Shown here: positions 32,493 to 41,058 of the stretch, one piece after another
Layout of the letters: each line of letters begins with the position of its first letter
How positions within the stretch are numbered: the stretch's first letter is position 1
Assembly (NCBI GenBank): GCA_017507105.1
Contig: JAFWBM010000003.1
Coordinates: 17,317 to 81,316, forward strand
Length of the DNA: 64,000 nt
Source of the DNA: Bacteroidaceae bacterium
Lineage (GTDB): Bacteria > Bacteroidota > Bacteroidia > Bacteroidales > Bacteroidaceae
Direction of reading: 5' to 3'
Translations under genes and position numbers: made by a program
Notes under the pieces: model-generated
The model's input: the letters and a program-made list of their open reading frames with translations, nothing else
The model's database searches: none
Told to the model about the DNA's origin: nothing

Positions 32493-33173
32493 TTACCAAT
32501 CCTTTTCAAGTTTACCTCCTTGAACCTGCATCATTTTCTTTACTTTCTCTTGCACATCCTTTTCATCCTGCATCGCGGATTCGAGTAGTTGTTGTGCATT
32601 TTCTTCCGACATATCACTCTTCTGCTCTTCTTGTTGTTGCTGCTGTTCCTGCTGCTGTTCCTGCTGCTGTTCTTGTTTTTGTTCTTGTTGCTCTTCCTGT
32701 TTTTGCTCTTGCTGCTGTTGCTCTTGATTTTGCTGATTCTGCTGTTGGTTCTTCAACTGTTGCATTGCCAAGGCTAGATTATATCGAGTCTCATTGTCAT
32801 GCGGATTATTACGTAGCGACATCTTATATGCTTCTACAGCATTTGCATAGTCTTTAGCAGCCTGCATTACGACACCGGTGTTATGATATATCTGTGCAAG
32901 ATTCCTCTTATCGGTTTCATACATCGCTGCAGTCTTATACTCCTCAATAGCCTCTTTACCTTTATTCTGGAATAACAGGGCGTTACCCAGATTAAAATGG
33001 GCATCAGCATCCTTTTGATTAAGTTCTATAGCCTTACGGTACTCTATCTCAGATTTATCAAATATACTGTCGGCATATATCTTATTACCGCTACGCAGAT
33101 ATTCACGATAGGTACGTTGCGCATTGGTTCCGATAGAAACCGATAGAATTATTAATATAAATATGTATCTCAT
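32493..33173 (-). CDS. batC: BatC: TPR protein with Gln/Glu-rich low-complexity tail
   Basis: A 226-residue exported protein. The ATG at 33173 is chosen over a TTG at 33179. The signal peptide ends near IGTNAQ. Three TPR repeats follow (~25-145: SEIEYRKAIELNQKDADAHFNLGNAL and similar). Then comes a run of about 50 residues of almost only Gln, Glu and Lys (~150-200), and a short acidic helical end. The Q-rich part is coded by simple CTG/TTG/CTC repeats on the plus strand and is likely to vary in length. It lies 15 bases after batB. Confidence 0.9.
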   Translation of the reverse strand: MRYIFILIILSVSIGTNAQRTYREYLRSGNKIYADSIFDKSEIEYRKAIELNQKDADAHFNLGNALLFQNKGKEAIEEYKTAAMYETDKRNLAQIYHNTGVVMQAAKDYANAVEAYKMSLRNNPHDNETRYNLALAMQQLKNQQQNQQNQEQQQQEQKQEEQQEQKQEQQQEQQQEQQQQQEEQKSDMSEENAQQLLESAMQDEKDVQEKVKKMMQVQGGKLEKDW

Positions 33174-33188
33174 ATTCAATGCTTTAGA

Positions 33189-34214
33189 TTAATTCTGTTT
33201 ACCAAAAAGTTTAAAGTTACGTGTATATCTGCTTTTTCCTGGTAATATAAGTATATCCAATAATAACAATATAAGTACAATCCAAGCTATGTGCATGAAT
33301 TGCTCATTATATTCTGTATAGACCTCGGATGTAACATCGGCCTTGGCCAATTTATCAATCTCTTTCTGAAGAAGTTTCTGAGCATTATTTGTGTTGTCTA
33401 CTCTTATATATGCACCATTTCCCGCACGTGCTATATTCTGACTCATCTCCTCGTTGAGTCTTGTCATTACAATATTGCCAGCCTTGTCTTTTCTGAAATC
33501 ATTGGCATTTCCTGTTGGAATAGGTGCCCCTTCTGTTGTTCCTACTCCAAGTAAGTATACTGCTATACCCTTCTCGGAAGCACTCTTTGCTGCCTCTTCT
33601 GCACCTCCTTCATGGTTTTCGCCATCGGTAATGACTATTACAGCCTTGCCTACTTCCTCATTAGGTGTAAAACTCTTCATAGCGAGATTAATGGCTGCTC
33701 CTATATCTGTTCCCTGGCGGGATATCAATGTGGGAGATATGCTTTCAAGAAACATTTTTGCAGATATGAAGTCGTTTGTTATCGGCAGCTGTACAAATGC
33801 ATCACCGGCAAATACAATCAGCCCCACTTTATCATTCTCGAATTTATCAATCAGTTTCGATATTATATTCTTAGCCTTCTCTAAACGATTAGGTGCAATA
33901 TCCTCGGCCAGCATTGAATTCGAAATATCCAATGCTATAACAGTCTCAATACCTTGACGTGTTATAGTTTCTTTCTTGGAACCAAATTGAGGACGTGCAA
34001 TAACTACTATAAGAAATGCTATAGCAAACATTGATAACCAAAACTTTATACCTGGTCGGTATGGCGACACATCTGGCATGAGATTCTTAAGGAGCTCGCT
34101 ATCGCCATACTCTTTAAGGTTCTTTATGCGTCTGTAATTGGAATATATGTATAGCGCCAATAGTAGCGGTAATACAATAAAGAGATATAAGAATTCGGGG
34201 TTGGCAAATTTCAT
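33189..34214 (-). CDS. batB: BatB: von Willebrand A-domain membrane protein
   Basis: A 341-residue protein with an N-terminal aerotolerance-regulator domain (membrane segments about 8-24 and 58-74, with the ARPQFG motif), a VWA domain (~90-280) with an intact metal-ion-dependent adhesion site D96-x-S98-x-S100 plus the later TDGENHEGG motif, and a C-terminal membrane segment near 308-325. It is closely related to batA, 12 bases upstream, and probably arose from the same ancestor. VWA proteins encoded beside MoxR ATPases are thought to be their partners in complex assembly. Confidence 0.93.
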   Translation of the reverse strand: MKFANPEFLYLFIVLPLLLALYIYSNYRRIKNLKEYGDSELLKNLMPDVSPYRPGIKFWLSMFAIAFLIVVIARPQFGSKKETITRQGIETVIALDISNSMLAEDIAPNRLEKAKNIISKLIDKFENDKVGLIVFAGDAFVQLPITNDFISAKMFLESISPTLISRQGTDIGAAINLAMKSFTPNEEVGKAVIVITDGENHEGGAEEAAKSASEKGIAVYLLGVGTTEGAPIPTGNANDFRKDKAGNIVMTRLNEEMSQNIARAGNGAYIRVDNTNNAQKLLQKEIDKLAKADVTSEVYTEYNEQFMHIAWIVLILLLLDILILPGKSRYTRNFKLFGKQN

Positions 34215-34226
34215 GATAATAATCCT

Positions 34227-35213
34227 TTATGGTATTCTTCTTAATATTGTGTAACGTAGCAACATTTCTGTCAACATAGAGACGAATGCCAATATTGCAA
34301 AAATCAAGAACTCCTCTTCGCGAGTTGAGAACTCTTTGACATTCAACTTTGTACGTTCTAGTTTATCAATTTCTGTATATACCTCCTTAAGTTTCGTATT
34401 GCTTGTTGCTCTGTAGTAATCACCATCTGTAATGTCAGCAATTTCACTCAAGGTATTTTCGTCAATCTCAACAGGCACATTGATAACCTCTCCTCCATAA
34501 GGATATGGTGCTGTACCATTTGTTCCTACACCAATGGTATATACTCTTATTCCAAATTGTTTGGCAATATCGGCAGCTGTAACGGGAGCAATCTCACCTC
34601 TATTATTAGAACCGTCTGTAAGCAATATAATTACTTTTGACTTTGCTTTACTCTCTTTAAGACGTGTAACAGCATTTGCTATTCCCATTCCGATTGCAGT
34701 TCCGTCTTCAATTATTCCTTGAGCTGCAATATCGCATTTCACTGAGTTAAGCATATTTAACAACACTGTGTGATCTATTGTAAGAGGACATTGTGTAAAA
34801 CTCTCTCCTGCAAAGATTGTTAATCCGATATTATCGTTAGGACGTCCGTTTATGAACTCGGCCGCAACCTGCTTTGCTGCTTCTATACGGTTGGGTTTCA
34901 AATCCATTGCCAGCATACTTGTAGATACATCCATTGCCAACATGATATCTATACCCTCAACCTCTGTATTTTGCCATCGGTTGGTAGATTGTGGACGTGC
35001 CAATACCAGAATAATCATGGCAATTGTAAATACACGTAATGCAAACGGCAAGTGTATCAAGTAGTTTTTATAGCTCTTAATACCTGCCAGATATGGCATT
35101 GTAGTAGAAACCTTAAGTGAGGGGGACATTTTATGTCCCTTAAGTATATACCACACGACATATCCTATAAGTGGTATAAAGAGAAGTAGATATTCTATAC
35201 TTGAAAAAACCAT
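34227..35213 (-). CDS. batA: BatA: von Willebrand A-domain membrane protein
   Basis: A 328-residue protein built like BatB: membrane segments at ~8-24 and 58-72, the LARPQ motif, a VWA domain with D95-x-S97-x-S99 and TDGSNNRGEI, and a last hydrophobic segment near 303-320. Both metal-site motifs are intact, so metal-dependent ligand binding is expected. The gene lies 6 bases after the BatD-like gene at 35220-36293 and 12 bases before batB. Confidence 0.93.
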   Translation of the reverse strand: MVFSSIEYLLLFIPLIGYVVWYILKGHKMSPSLKVSTTMPYLAGIKSYKNYLIHLPFALRVFTIAMIILVLARPQSTNRWQNTEVEGIDIMLAMDVSTSMLAMDLKPNRIEAAKQVAAEFINGRPNDNIGLTIFAGESFTQCPLTIDHTVLLNMLNSVKCDIAAQGIIEDGTAIGMGIANAVTRLKESKAKSKVIILLTDGSNNRGEIAPVTAADIAKQFGIRVYTIGVGTNGTAPYPYGGEVINVPVEIDENTLSEIADITDGDYYRATSNTKLKEVYTEIDKLERTKLNVKEFSTREEEFLIFAILAFVSMLTEMLLRYTILRRIP

Positions 35214-35219
35214 AATCTT

Positions 35220-36293
35220 TTAACTTATCAGATAATATAGGTCCTGTATAAATAGTACCAAAAGTGCTATTGATGTTATCGACAGCAATATAATTGCAAG
35301 CAGCAACATACGTTTTGCTTTTGCCGAACGCTTATTGACCACTCGTCTCTCGGTAGGTTGTGGATTCTCATCTACCCCTTCGAGTTTTGTAGTATTTATA
35401 AACTCTATGGCATTGGCAAGATTGCGGTCATTCTCGTTCATTGGCGGATTGAACTTCGCAAACTTTACAAGGTCTGCCATTATAAGTAGTTCCTTAAGTT
35501 CACTTATACTCTCCTTGTCCTTTATCTTCAACAGTGCATCAACAATTTCTGTTGTCGTCATTTCTGTTGCATTAAAAGAAAACCTCTCGCTAAGATATAC
35601 ACGAAGAGCATCTGTTAACATTGTATAATACTCCTTACTGTTACCAGATGCACGCCACTCACTATTATCCTTAATAGCCTCTATGCTCTTGAGTGCCACA
35701 ATATGTGCAGGTAATTTCGGCTCGACCTTTATTATACGTATTATGGGCTTGTTGTTACGGTAACGTACGACTACCCAAAAAAGTATTGCCGTAAATATAG
35801 CGAGCAATACAAAGTATATCACGCTGCTTTGTACATCACCCCACTCGAGCTCAACGTGCCACACATCTTTAGGACCAAAGAACTGTTCCATGTTTGTTGT
35901 ATCAACTTGGAATGTATAAACAGCCATAGCCAACTCCTGAGAGTAATATGGTTGTCCTTCTACCAATACCTCGAATGGTGGAATAACATACATTGCTGTA
36001 TCAAATGATGTCACAACATACTCATGGGTTACAGAGATACGTTTACCATCATTCAGCATCTGTGTATCTTTTATTGCTTCTATAATTTCTATACCCTCTG
36101 TTATCTCCTTGTCGAACAAAGGCATAATCAGACGTTTGTTTGCATCACAGCTTGCTTTAAGTTTAATTCGGGCTTGTTCTCCGATAAAACGCTGTACCGA
36201 GTCAATCTCGGCATTGACCACAACACTCTGTGCATATGATGTTGCAGAGATGGAGATTAACAGTAGCAATATGTATAATGTGTATCTTTTCAT
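35220..36293 (-). CDS. Bat operon membrane protein (BatD-like/DUF4381-like)
   Basis: A 357-residue protein between the DUF58 and batA genes, a position often held by an unnamed gene in Bat operons. It has a signal peptide (~1-21), an Ig-like periplasmic domain (~25-130, EIDSVQRFIGEQARIKLKAS and after), a membrane segment (~155-175, SVIYFVLLAIFTAILFWVVV), a cytoplasmic helical domain (~200-310) that resembles the tail of BatD and DUF4381 proteins, and a second membrane segment at the end. It probably joins the BatA/BatB/MoxR assembly. Its precise role is unknown. Confidence 0.78.
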   Translation of the reverse strand: MKRYTLYILLLLISISATSYAQSVVVNAEIDSVQRFIGEQARIKLKASCDANKRLIMPLFDKEITEGIEIIEAIKDTQMLNDGKRISVTHEYVVTSFDTAMYVIPPFEVLVEGQPYYSQELAMAVYTFQVDTTNMEQFFGPKDVWHVELEWGDVQSSVIYFVLLAIFTAILFWVVVRYRNNKPIIRIIKVEPKLPAHIVALKSIEAIKDNSEWRASGNSKEYYTMLTDALRVYLSERFSFNATEMTTTEIVDALLKIKDKESISELKELLIMADLVKFAKFNPPMNENDRNLANAIEFINTTKLEGVDENPQPTERRVVNKRSAKAKRMLLLAIILLSITSIALLVLFIQDLYYLIS

Positions 36294-36326
36294 CTATATC
36301 ATCCACTTTTTTACACTTGTATACCT

Positions 36327-37196
36327 TTACGCACGTTGGGCGAATAGGGTAAGCAGTGCCTTTACGTAATCTTGATCTGTACGTACGGATACTGAATCTA
36401 CACGACTCTTTTTCAGTATTTCACTGACAGCATTGCTATTCTCGCGCCACCATTCTCTTTGTGCTTTCTGTACAGATGATGACGATGTATCTATGTATAA
36501 CTCAGCTCCGCTCTCAGCATCGCGCACTTTCATGAGTCCCACACGTGGTAACTCAACCAAACGACGATCATATACCTGTATAGCCACTACATCATGTTTG
36601 CGATTGGCAATTGTCAAGGCATTCTTATAATTGTGTTTTGCAATGAAATCGCTCAGCAGAAAAGCCGTACAACGCTTTTTCAAGGCATTGGTCAAAAATT
36701 CCAACGGTACGTTTATGTCGGTGCCATTGCTTATGGGTTCAAAATCCAGCAATTCTCGTATTATGTACAGAATATGTTTACGTCCCTTTTGTGGGGGTAT
36801 AAACTTTTCAATCCTATCCGAGAAGAATATTACACCAATCTTGTCATTGTTCTGTATAGCCGCAAATGCTAATGTTGCAGCTATCTCGGTCAACATATCA
36901 CGCTTGGTCTGTCTTACAGTTCCAAAGTCGAGACTTTGCGACACATCCACAAGCAACATCACCGTAAGTTCGCGTTCCTCCTCAAAAACCTTCACAAAAG
37001 GTTTGTTGAAACGTGCTGTAACATTCCAATCGATATCACGGACATCATCGCCATATTGGTATTCACGTACCTCGCTAAAAGACATACCACGTCCCTTAAA
37101 AGCACTGTGATACTGTCCTGCAAAGATATTATGCGACAAGCCACGCGTCTTTATTTCTATCCTACGAACCTTCTTTATGAGTTCACTTGTCTCCAT
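36327..37196 (-). CDS. DUF58 (VWA-like) protein
   Basis: A 289-residue soluble protein. The DUF58 signature YGDDVRDIDWNVTAR (48-62) is followed by a VWA-type fold with the metal site D84-x-S86-x-S88. Proteins of this type are nearly always encoded next to moxR, as here: its start lies 9 bases after the moxR stop. It may be a MoxR client or adaptor. The spacing to the next gene is 33 bases, so it is in the same operon. Confidence 0.92.
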   Translation of the reverse strand: METSELIKKVRRIEIKTRGLSHNIFAGQYHSAFKGRGMSFSEVREYQYGDDVRDIDWNVTARFNKPFVKVFEEERELTVMLLVDVSQSLDFGTVRQTKRDMLTEIAATLAFAAIQNNDKIGVIFFSDRIEKFIPPQKGRKHILYIIRELLDFEPISNGTDINVPLEFLTNALKKRCTAFLLSDFIAKHNYKNALTIANRKHDVVAIQVYDRRLVELPRVGLMKVRDAESGAELYIDTSSSSVQKAQREWWRENSNAVSEILKKSRVDSVSVRTDQDYVKALLTLFAQRA

Positions 37197-37205
37197 AAAA
37201 ATATG

Positions 37206-38201
37206 TTAGGGTACCTCGACTTTGTTAAGGATCTGGCTTACAATCTCATCCGATGTCATGTTGCTTGCTTCGGCCTCATAACTGAGTCCTATACGATGGC
37301 GTAATACATCGTGTGCAACAGCACGTACATCTTCGGGGATTACATAACCACGACGTTTTATGAAAGCATATGCTCTTGCTGCCAATGCCAAGTTTATAGA
37401 GGCACGTGGAGATGCACCGAATGATATCATCTCTTTCAGTTCTTTCATAGCATATTTATCGGGATAACGTGTTGCAAAGACTATATCTGCTATATACTGC
37501 TCAATTTTCTCATCAAGATATACTTGACGTACAACCTTGCGTGCTTCGATAATCTCATGCGGTTTGAGTATAGGACGTACATTTATCTTCTCGCCTGTAA
37601 TATTCTGACGAATAATACGTTTCTCCTCTGATAGCTCGGGATATCCAATTACTACTTTAAGCATGAAACGGTCAACTTGCGCTTCGGGGAGAGGATATGT
37701 ACCCTCCTGCTCTATGGGGTTTTGTGTAGCCAACACAAGGAATGGCTCGGGCAGATGGAAAGTCTCTTTACCAATGGTAACCTGACGTTCTTGCATGGCC
37801 TCGAGCAATGCACTCTGCACCTTTGCAGGCGCACGGTTAATCTCATCAGCCAGAACAAAGTTGGCAAAGACTGGACCTTTACTAGACTTAAATTCCTCAT
37901 CTTTCTGACTGTATACCATTGTTCCTATAACATCGGCAGGAAGCAAATCAGGAGTAAACTGTATTCTGCTGAAATCTGCATCTATTAGATTAGACAGAGT
38001 CTTTATGGCAAGGGTTTTTGCCAATCCCGGCACACCCTCAAGCAGTACATGACCATCGGCCAAAAGGCCTATTAGCAGTGATTCTACAAGATGCTTCTGA
38101 CCCACAATAACCTGGTCCATTCCTGCTTGCAGATTGGTAACGAAACCACTCTGCCTTTCAATCATTTCGTTCAATTCGCGAATGTCAATTGTTGCATTCA
38201 T
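37206..38201 (-). CDS. MoxR family AAA+ ATPase
   Basis: A 331-residue AAA+ ATPase, first gene of the Bat operon. Walker A GVPGLAKT (56-63), Walker B with Asp119-Glu120 in VLADEINRAP, sensor 1 in ATQNPIEQEGTYPLPEAQ (LATQNP) and a C-terminal lid are all present. MoxR ATPases are proposed chaperones that load metals or assemble complexes, working with VWA proteins such as those encoded downstream. A -7 promoter box at 38236-38243 sits 35 bases upstream. Confidence 0.95.
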   Translation of the reverse strand: MNATIDIRELNEMIERQSGFVTNLQAGMDQVIVGQKHLVESLLIGLLADGHVLLEGVPGLAKTLAIKTLSNLIDADFSRIQFTPDLLPADVIGTMVYSQKDEEFKSSKGPVFANFVLADEINRAPAKVQSALLEAMQERQVTIGKETFHLPEPFLVLATQNPIEQEGTYPLPEAQVDRFMLKVVIGYPELSEEKRIIRQNITGEKINVRPILKPHEIIEARKVVRQVYLDEKIEQYIADIVFATRYPDKYAMKELKEMISFGASPRASINLALAARAYAFIKRRGYVIPEDVRAVAHDVLRHRIGLSYEAEASNMTSDEIVSQILNKVEVP

Positions 38202-38235
38202 AATGTATAATATTTTCAGTTTATTTTTCTGTATA

Positions 38236-38243
38236 CAAAATTA
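38236..38243 (-). promoter_or_regulatory. Bat operon promoter -7 box
   Basis: TAATTTTG on the minus strand fits TAnnTTTG, 35 bases before the moxR ATG. No convincing -33 element is seen. Confidence 0.5.
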
Positions 38244-38323
38244 GAGCATTACCTTAACTTATAGTGTTAATTTTATTGAAATAGATTTAACATCTGTTTG
38301 TATTAAGAAAACTTAACTCTAAT

Positions 38324-39430
38324 CTATTTACTTGATACAAGTTTCGGGATAGATATATTCATTCCAATCTCAAGCTGATTATAGTTTCTAAAACTATTAT
38401 GTTTAACAATATATGGCCAAAGACGTTTGTCCGTATAATATATCTGTGATATCTTTACCAATGTCTCATCGGCACCGACTCTATGAATGGCTAAATCTCC
38501 TTCTATATCATATAATGTCGTATCGGCAAGTGTTATCTCTGACAATTTCTTTGATCTAAGTTCCTCTATTAGAACAAAAGAGTATTTCTTTTGTTCTACT
38601 TGGGCTATTGTATCCTGTACTAATACTTTCTTTTTTGTATCATCTACCGTCAACAGACTTGCCTTATCTTTTTTACCCACAGCATTAACAACTTCAGCCG
38701 TATCTTCATTGCTATCCGAGAAATATGCGATTGAAGCTAATATGGAAATAAATATTACTAATATTGATATATATATACTCTTTTTTCCACTTTTCCTCTT
38801 GTCAGTACTGTTACTATAGTTATCAATCTTTATATCGATATTTCTGTCAGCAACAACTTTTTTTTCATATTTCTCGTCTCTTTCTCCATTATTGAATTCT
38901 TTGGCATTATCATCTGAATGTTGTTGTAACAGCACGGGGTGCATATTTTCATTCTCTCCGTCAATGGTTGTAGCAATCGGTTCCACATCATTTGGAATGG
39001 TAACTGCTTTATCATTGTTTTTCGAGAACGCTTCAAGCTCTTTTTCTGCGAGTTCTTTATTTTCGGTTATATATTCCCTTTCATTATCAGGTTCATCATC
39101 TACATAATCATCATCAATCTCTACCGGTTCGAACATTGCAAATGGCTGATTTACCTTATCCTTTAATACATCTGCCGGTATAAAAGTGATTTTACGGTGT
39201 CCTTTTATTTCGAACTTCTCGCCTGTGTTTACATTTACGCTGTTCCTGCTTGCTACATCTATCATTTTGAATGTACCAAGTCCGTTAATCTTTACTATAC
39301 CATCTTCCTCCAATCCTTCAATAATCAAATCAAAGAAGGTTCTTGTATATATATCACTATTGGATAGAGATAGCGATAGTTTCTCGGCAAGCAGAGAGCT
39401 TATATCGGAATGATGCAATTTCGTGTCCAT
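38324..39430 (-). CDS. HU-like DNA-binding domain fused to membrane segment and LysM domain
   Basis: A 368-residue protein of unusual layout. Residues 1-~95 are an HU/IHF-like DNA-binding domain (FFDLIIEGLEEDGIVKINGLGTF and a NTGEKFEIKGHRKITF arm). An acidic linker follows (~100-210). A basic patch KRKSGKK (211-217) precedes one membrane segment (~218-236), then a spacer and a LysM domain (~312-365: IHRVGADETLVKISQIYY...LEIGMNISIPK). By the positive-inside rule the HU part is cytoplasmic and the LysM part periplasmic, so one molecule could link the nucleoid to peptidoglycan. It begins 3 bases after another HU gene and is the last gene of the lepA-ftsY-rimO-HU operon. Function unproven. Confidence 0.85.
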   Translation of the reverse strand: MDTKLHHSDISSLLAEKLSLSLSNSDIYTRTFFDLIIEGLEEDGIVKINGLGTFKMIDVASRNSVNVNTGEKFEIKGHRKITFIPADVLKDKVNQPFAMFEPVEIDDDYVDDEPDNEREYITENKELAEKELEAFSKNNDKAVTIPNDVEPIATTIDGENENMHPVLLQQHSDDNAKEFNNGERDEKYEKKVVADRNIDIKIDNYSNSTDKRKSGKKSIYISILVIFISILASIAYFSDSNEDTAEVVNAVGKKDKASLLTVDDTKKKVLVQDTIAQVEQKKYSFVLIEELRSKKLSEITLADTTLYDIEGDLAIHRVGADETLVKISQIYYTDKRLWPYIVKHNSFRNYNQLEIGMNISIPKLVSSK

Positions 39431-39433
39431 AGT

Positions 39434-39718
39434 CTACTCCTCCACATCTTTGAATTTATCCTTAAGTTTAGCACTCGGGCGAAACGATGGTACTATTTTA
39501 GGTGGGATAAGCATACGTTGACCACTCTTCGGATTTACAGAGACTCTCTCACGACGCAGCTTCACTTCTAAGACACCGAAACCTAAAATATTTATCTGGT
39601 CATTCTCTTTAAGACGTTCAGTAAAGATTTCTACCAATGCGTCGACCAATTCCGTTGTTTCGGAATTGGTCAATTTACATTTCTGTGCTAACTTTGCTGT
39701 AAATTCTTTATTGTTCAT
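39434..39718 (-). CDS. HU family DNA-binding protein
   Basis: A 94-residue stand-alone HU/IHF-type protein. It has the helical N-terminal half (FTAKLAQKCKLTNSETTELVDALVEIFTERL), the turn INILGFGVLEVKLR and the DNA-contacting arm RVSVNPKSGQRMLIPPKIVPSFRPS; the usual arm tip Arg-Asn-Pro reads Val-Asn-Pro. It lies 37 bases after rimO and 3 bases before the HU-LysM gene. The two HU domains could form a heterodimer, which would recruit this soluble subunit to the membrane. Confidence 0.93.
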   Translation of the reverse strand: MNNKEFTAKLAQKCKLTNSETTELVDALVEIFTERLKENDQINILGFGVLEVKLRRERVSVNPKSGQRMLIPPKIVPSFRPSAKLKDKFKDVEE

Positions 39719-39755
39719 CCTTCTCTCTTAATATACTCGAATACACAATTGCCTG

Positions 39756-41054
39756 TCATGCAAGTTCACCCATCAGATCAAACTCGGCAGCATCGTTAAT
39801 TCTTATATTATAGAAACCGCCAATCTCCAGATTCCCATCGACTATAGGTATCAACACCTCTGTATCTACATCCGGGGAATCGAATTCGGTACGTCCTATA
39901 TAGTATTCTCCCTCTATACGGTCTATAATAGTCTTGTATACCTTTCCAATCTTTTGGCAATTGAGGTTGGTAGATATTCGCTGCTGTATATCCATCAAAC
40001 GATCAAGACGCTCCTGCTTTTTCTTTTTAGAGACACTGTCGCGATAGTTTTCCGCCGCATAGGTTCCATCCTCTTCGCTGTAGGCAAATGCCCCCAGACG
40101 ATCAAACTTGGCCCATTTGACAAACTCAAGCAACTCCTCGAATTCCTTGTCTGTCTCTCCGGGAAAACCAACCATCATTGTGGTGCGTAGACATATTCCA
40201 GGTACCTCGGCGCGCATTCTCTCAACAAGTTCATAGGTCTCCTCCTTTGTCACATGTCGCAACATTTTTTTGAGTATCTTCGTGCTCACATGCTGAAGTG
40301 CAATATCTAGATACTTACATACATTCTCTTTCTCACGCATCACACGCAGAAGGTCCATCGGAAAATTTGAAGGATATGCATAATGAAGACGTATCCATTC
40401 TACTCCATCTATATCGGCTATTCTCTCTACCAATTCTGCTATAGCCTGTCTCTTATAAAGATCGACACCATAGAAGGTCAGCTCTTGTGCAATTACCTGA
40501 AACTCTTTCACGCCTTGTGAGACAAGGTAACGGACTTCGTTCTCTATATCTTCTATGGGACGTGACACATGTGCTCCTGTTATTATTGGAATTGCACAAT
40601 ATGCACACCTGCGGTTACATCCTTCCGATATCTTGAGAAACGCATAATGAGAAGGTGTAGTAAGTACACGCTCATTTGCTATACTGCTATCATAAGTGTG
40701 TTGCAAGTCGGATATAAGTTCACTCCAATTAAACTTGCCATAAAACTTATCAACCTGGGAAATCTCCTCACTGAGTTCACTCATATACCGTTCCGAGAGA
40801 CATCCCATAACAAAGAGTTTACTGAGGTTACCCTCCTCTTTTCGTTGGCAGAATTCGAGAATCATATTTATTGACTCCTCTTTTGCATCGCCAATAAATC
40901 CACATGTATTTATTACAGCAATCTCACCTTCAGGATTCTCACTATCGTGTGTAACTTCGTATCCACACTCATTGAGCTGTCGCATCAGATGCTCTGAATC
41001 CACCAGATTCTTTGAGCATCCCATTGTTATTATGTCAACTCTTCCTTTAATCAT
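39756..41054 (-). CDS. rimO: Ribosomal protein S12 methylthiotransferase RimO
   Basis: Radical SAM enzyme that methylthiolates an aspartate of ribosomal protein S12. The 432-residue protein shows the UPF0004 cluster cysteines C13, C51 and C85, the radical SAM motif C146-x3-C150-x2-C153 (CNRRCAYC) and a C-terminal TRAM domain. The frame runs on to 41132 inside ftsY, but the ATG at 41054 gives the standard start MIKGRVDIITMGCSKN and leaves a 4-base gap to ftsY. The pattern VDSEHLMRQL near the start separates RimO from the tRNA enzyme MiaB. Confidence 0.95.
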   Translation of the reverse strand: MIKGRVDIITMGCSKNLVDSEHLMRQLNECGYEVTHDSENPEGEIAVINTCGFIGDAKEESINMILEFCQRKEEGNLSKLFVMGCLSERYMSELSEEISQVDKFYGKFNWSELISDLQHTYDSSIANERVLTTPSHYAFLKISEGCNRRCAYCAIPIITGAHVSRPIEDIENEVRYLVSQGVKEFQVIAQELTFYGVDLYKRQAIAELVERIADIDGVEWIRLHYAYPSNFPMDLLRVMREKENVCKYLDIALQHVSTKILKKMLRHVTKEETYELVERMRAEVPGICLRTTMMVGFPGETDKEFEELLEFVKWAKFDRLGAFAYSEEDGTYAAENYRDSVSKKKKQERLDRLMDIQQRISTNLNCQKIGKVYKTIIDRIEGEYYIGRTEFDSPDVDTEVLIPIVDGNLEIGGFYNIRINDAAEFDLMGELA

Positions 41055-41058
41055 TGTC

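Noticed and set aside
32630..32760. CTG/TTG repeat resembling a tandem repeat array
   Set aside because: The repeat is explained by the Gln/Glu-rich tail of BatC and has no regular spacer; it is not a CRISPR.
32589..32777. Leu-rich plus-strand ORF, possible small membrane protein
   Set aside because: It is the antisense of the Gln-rich codon run of batC.
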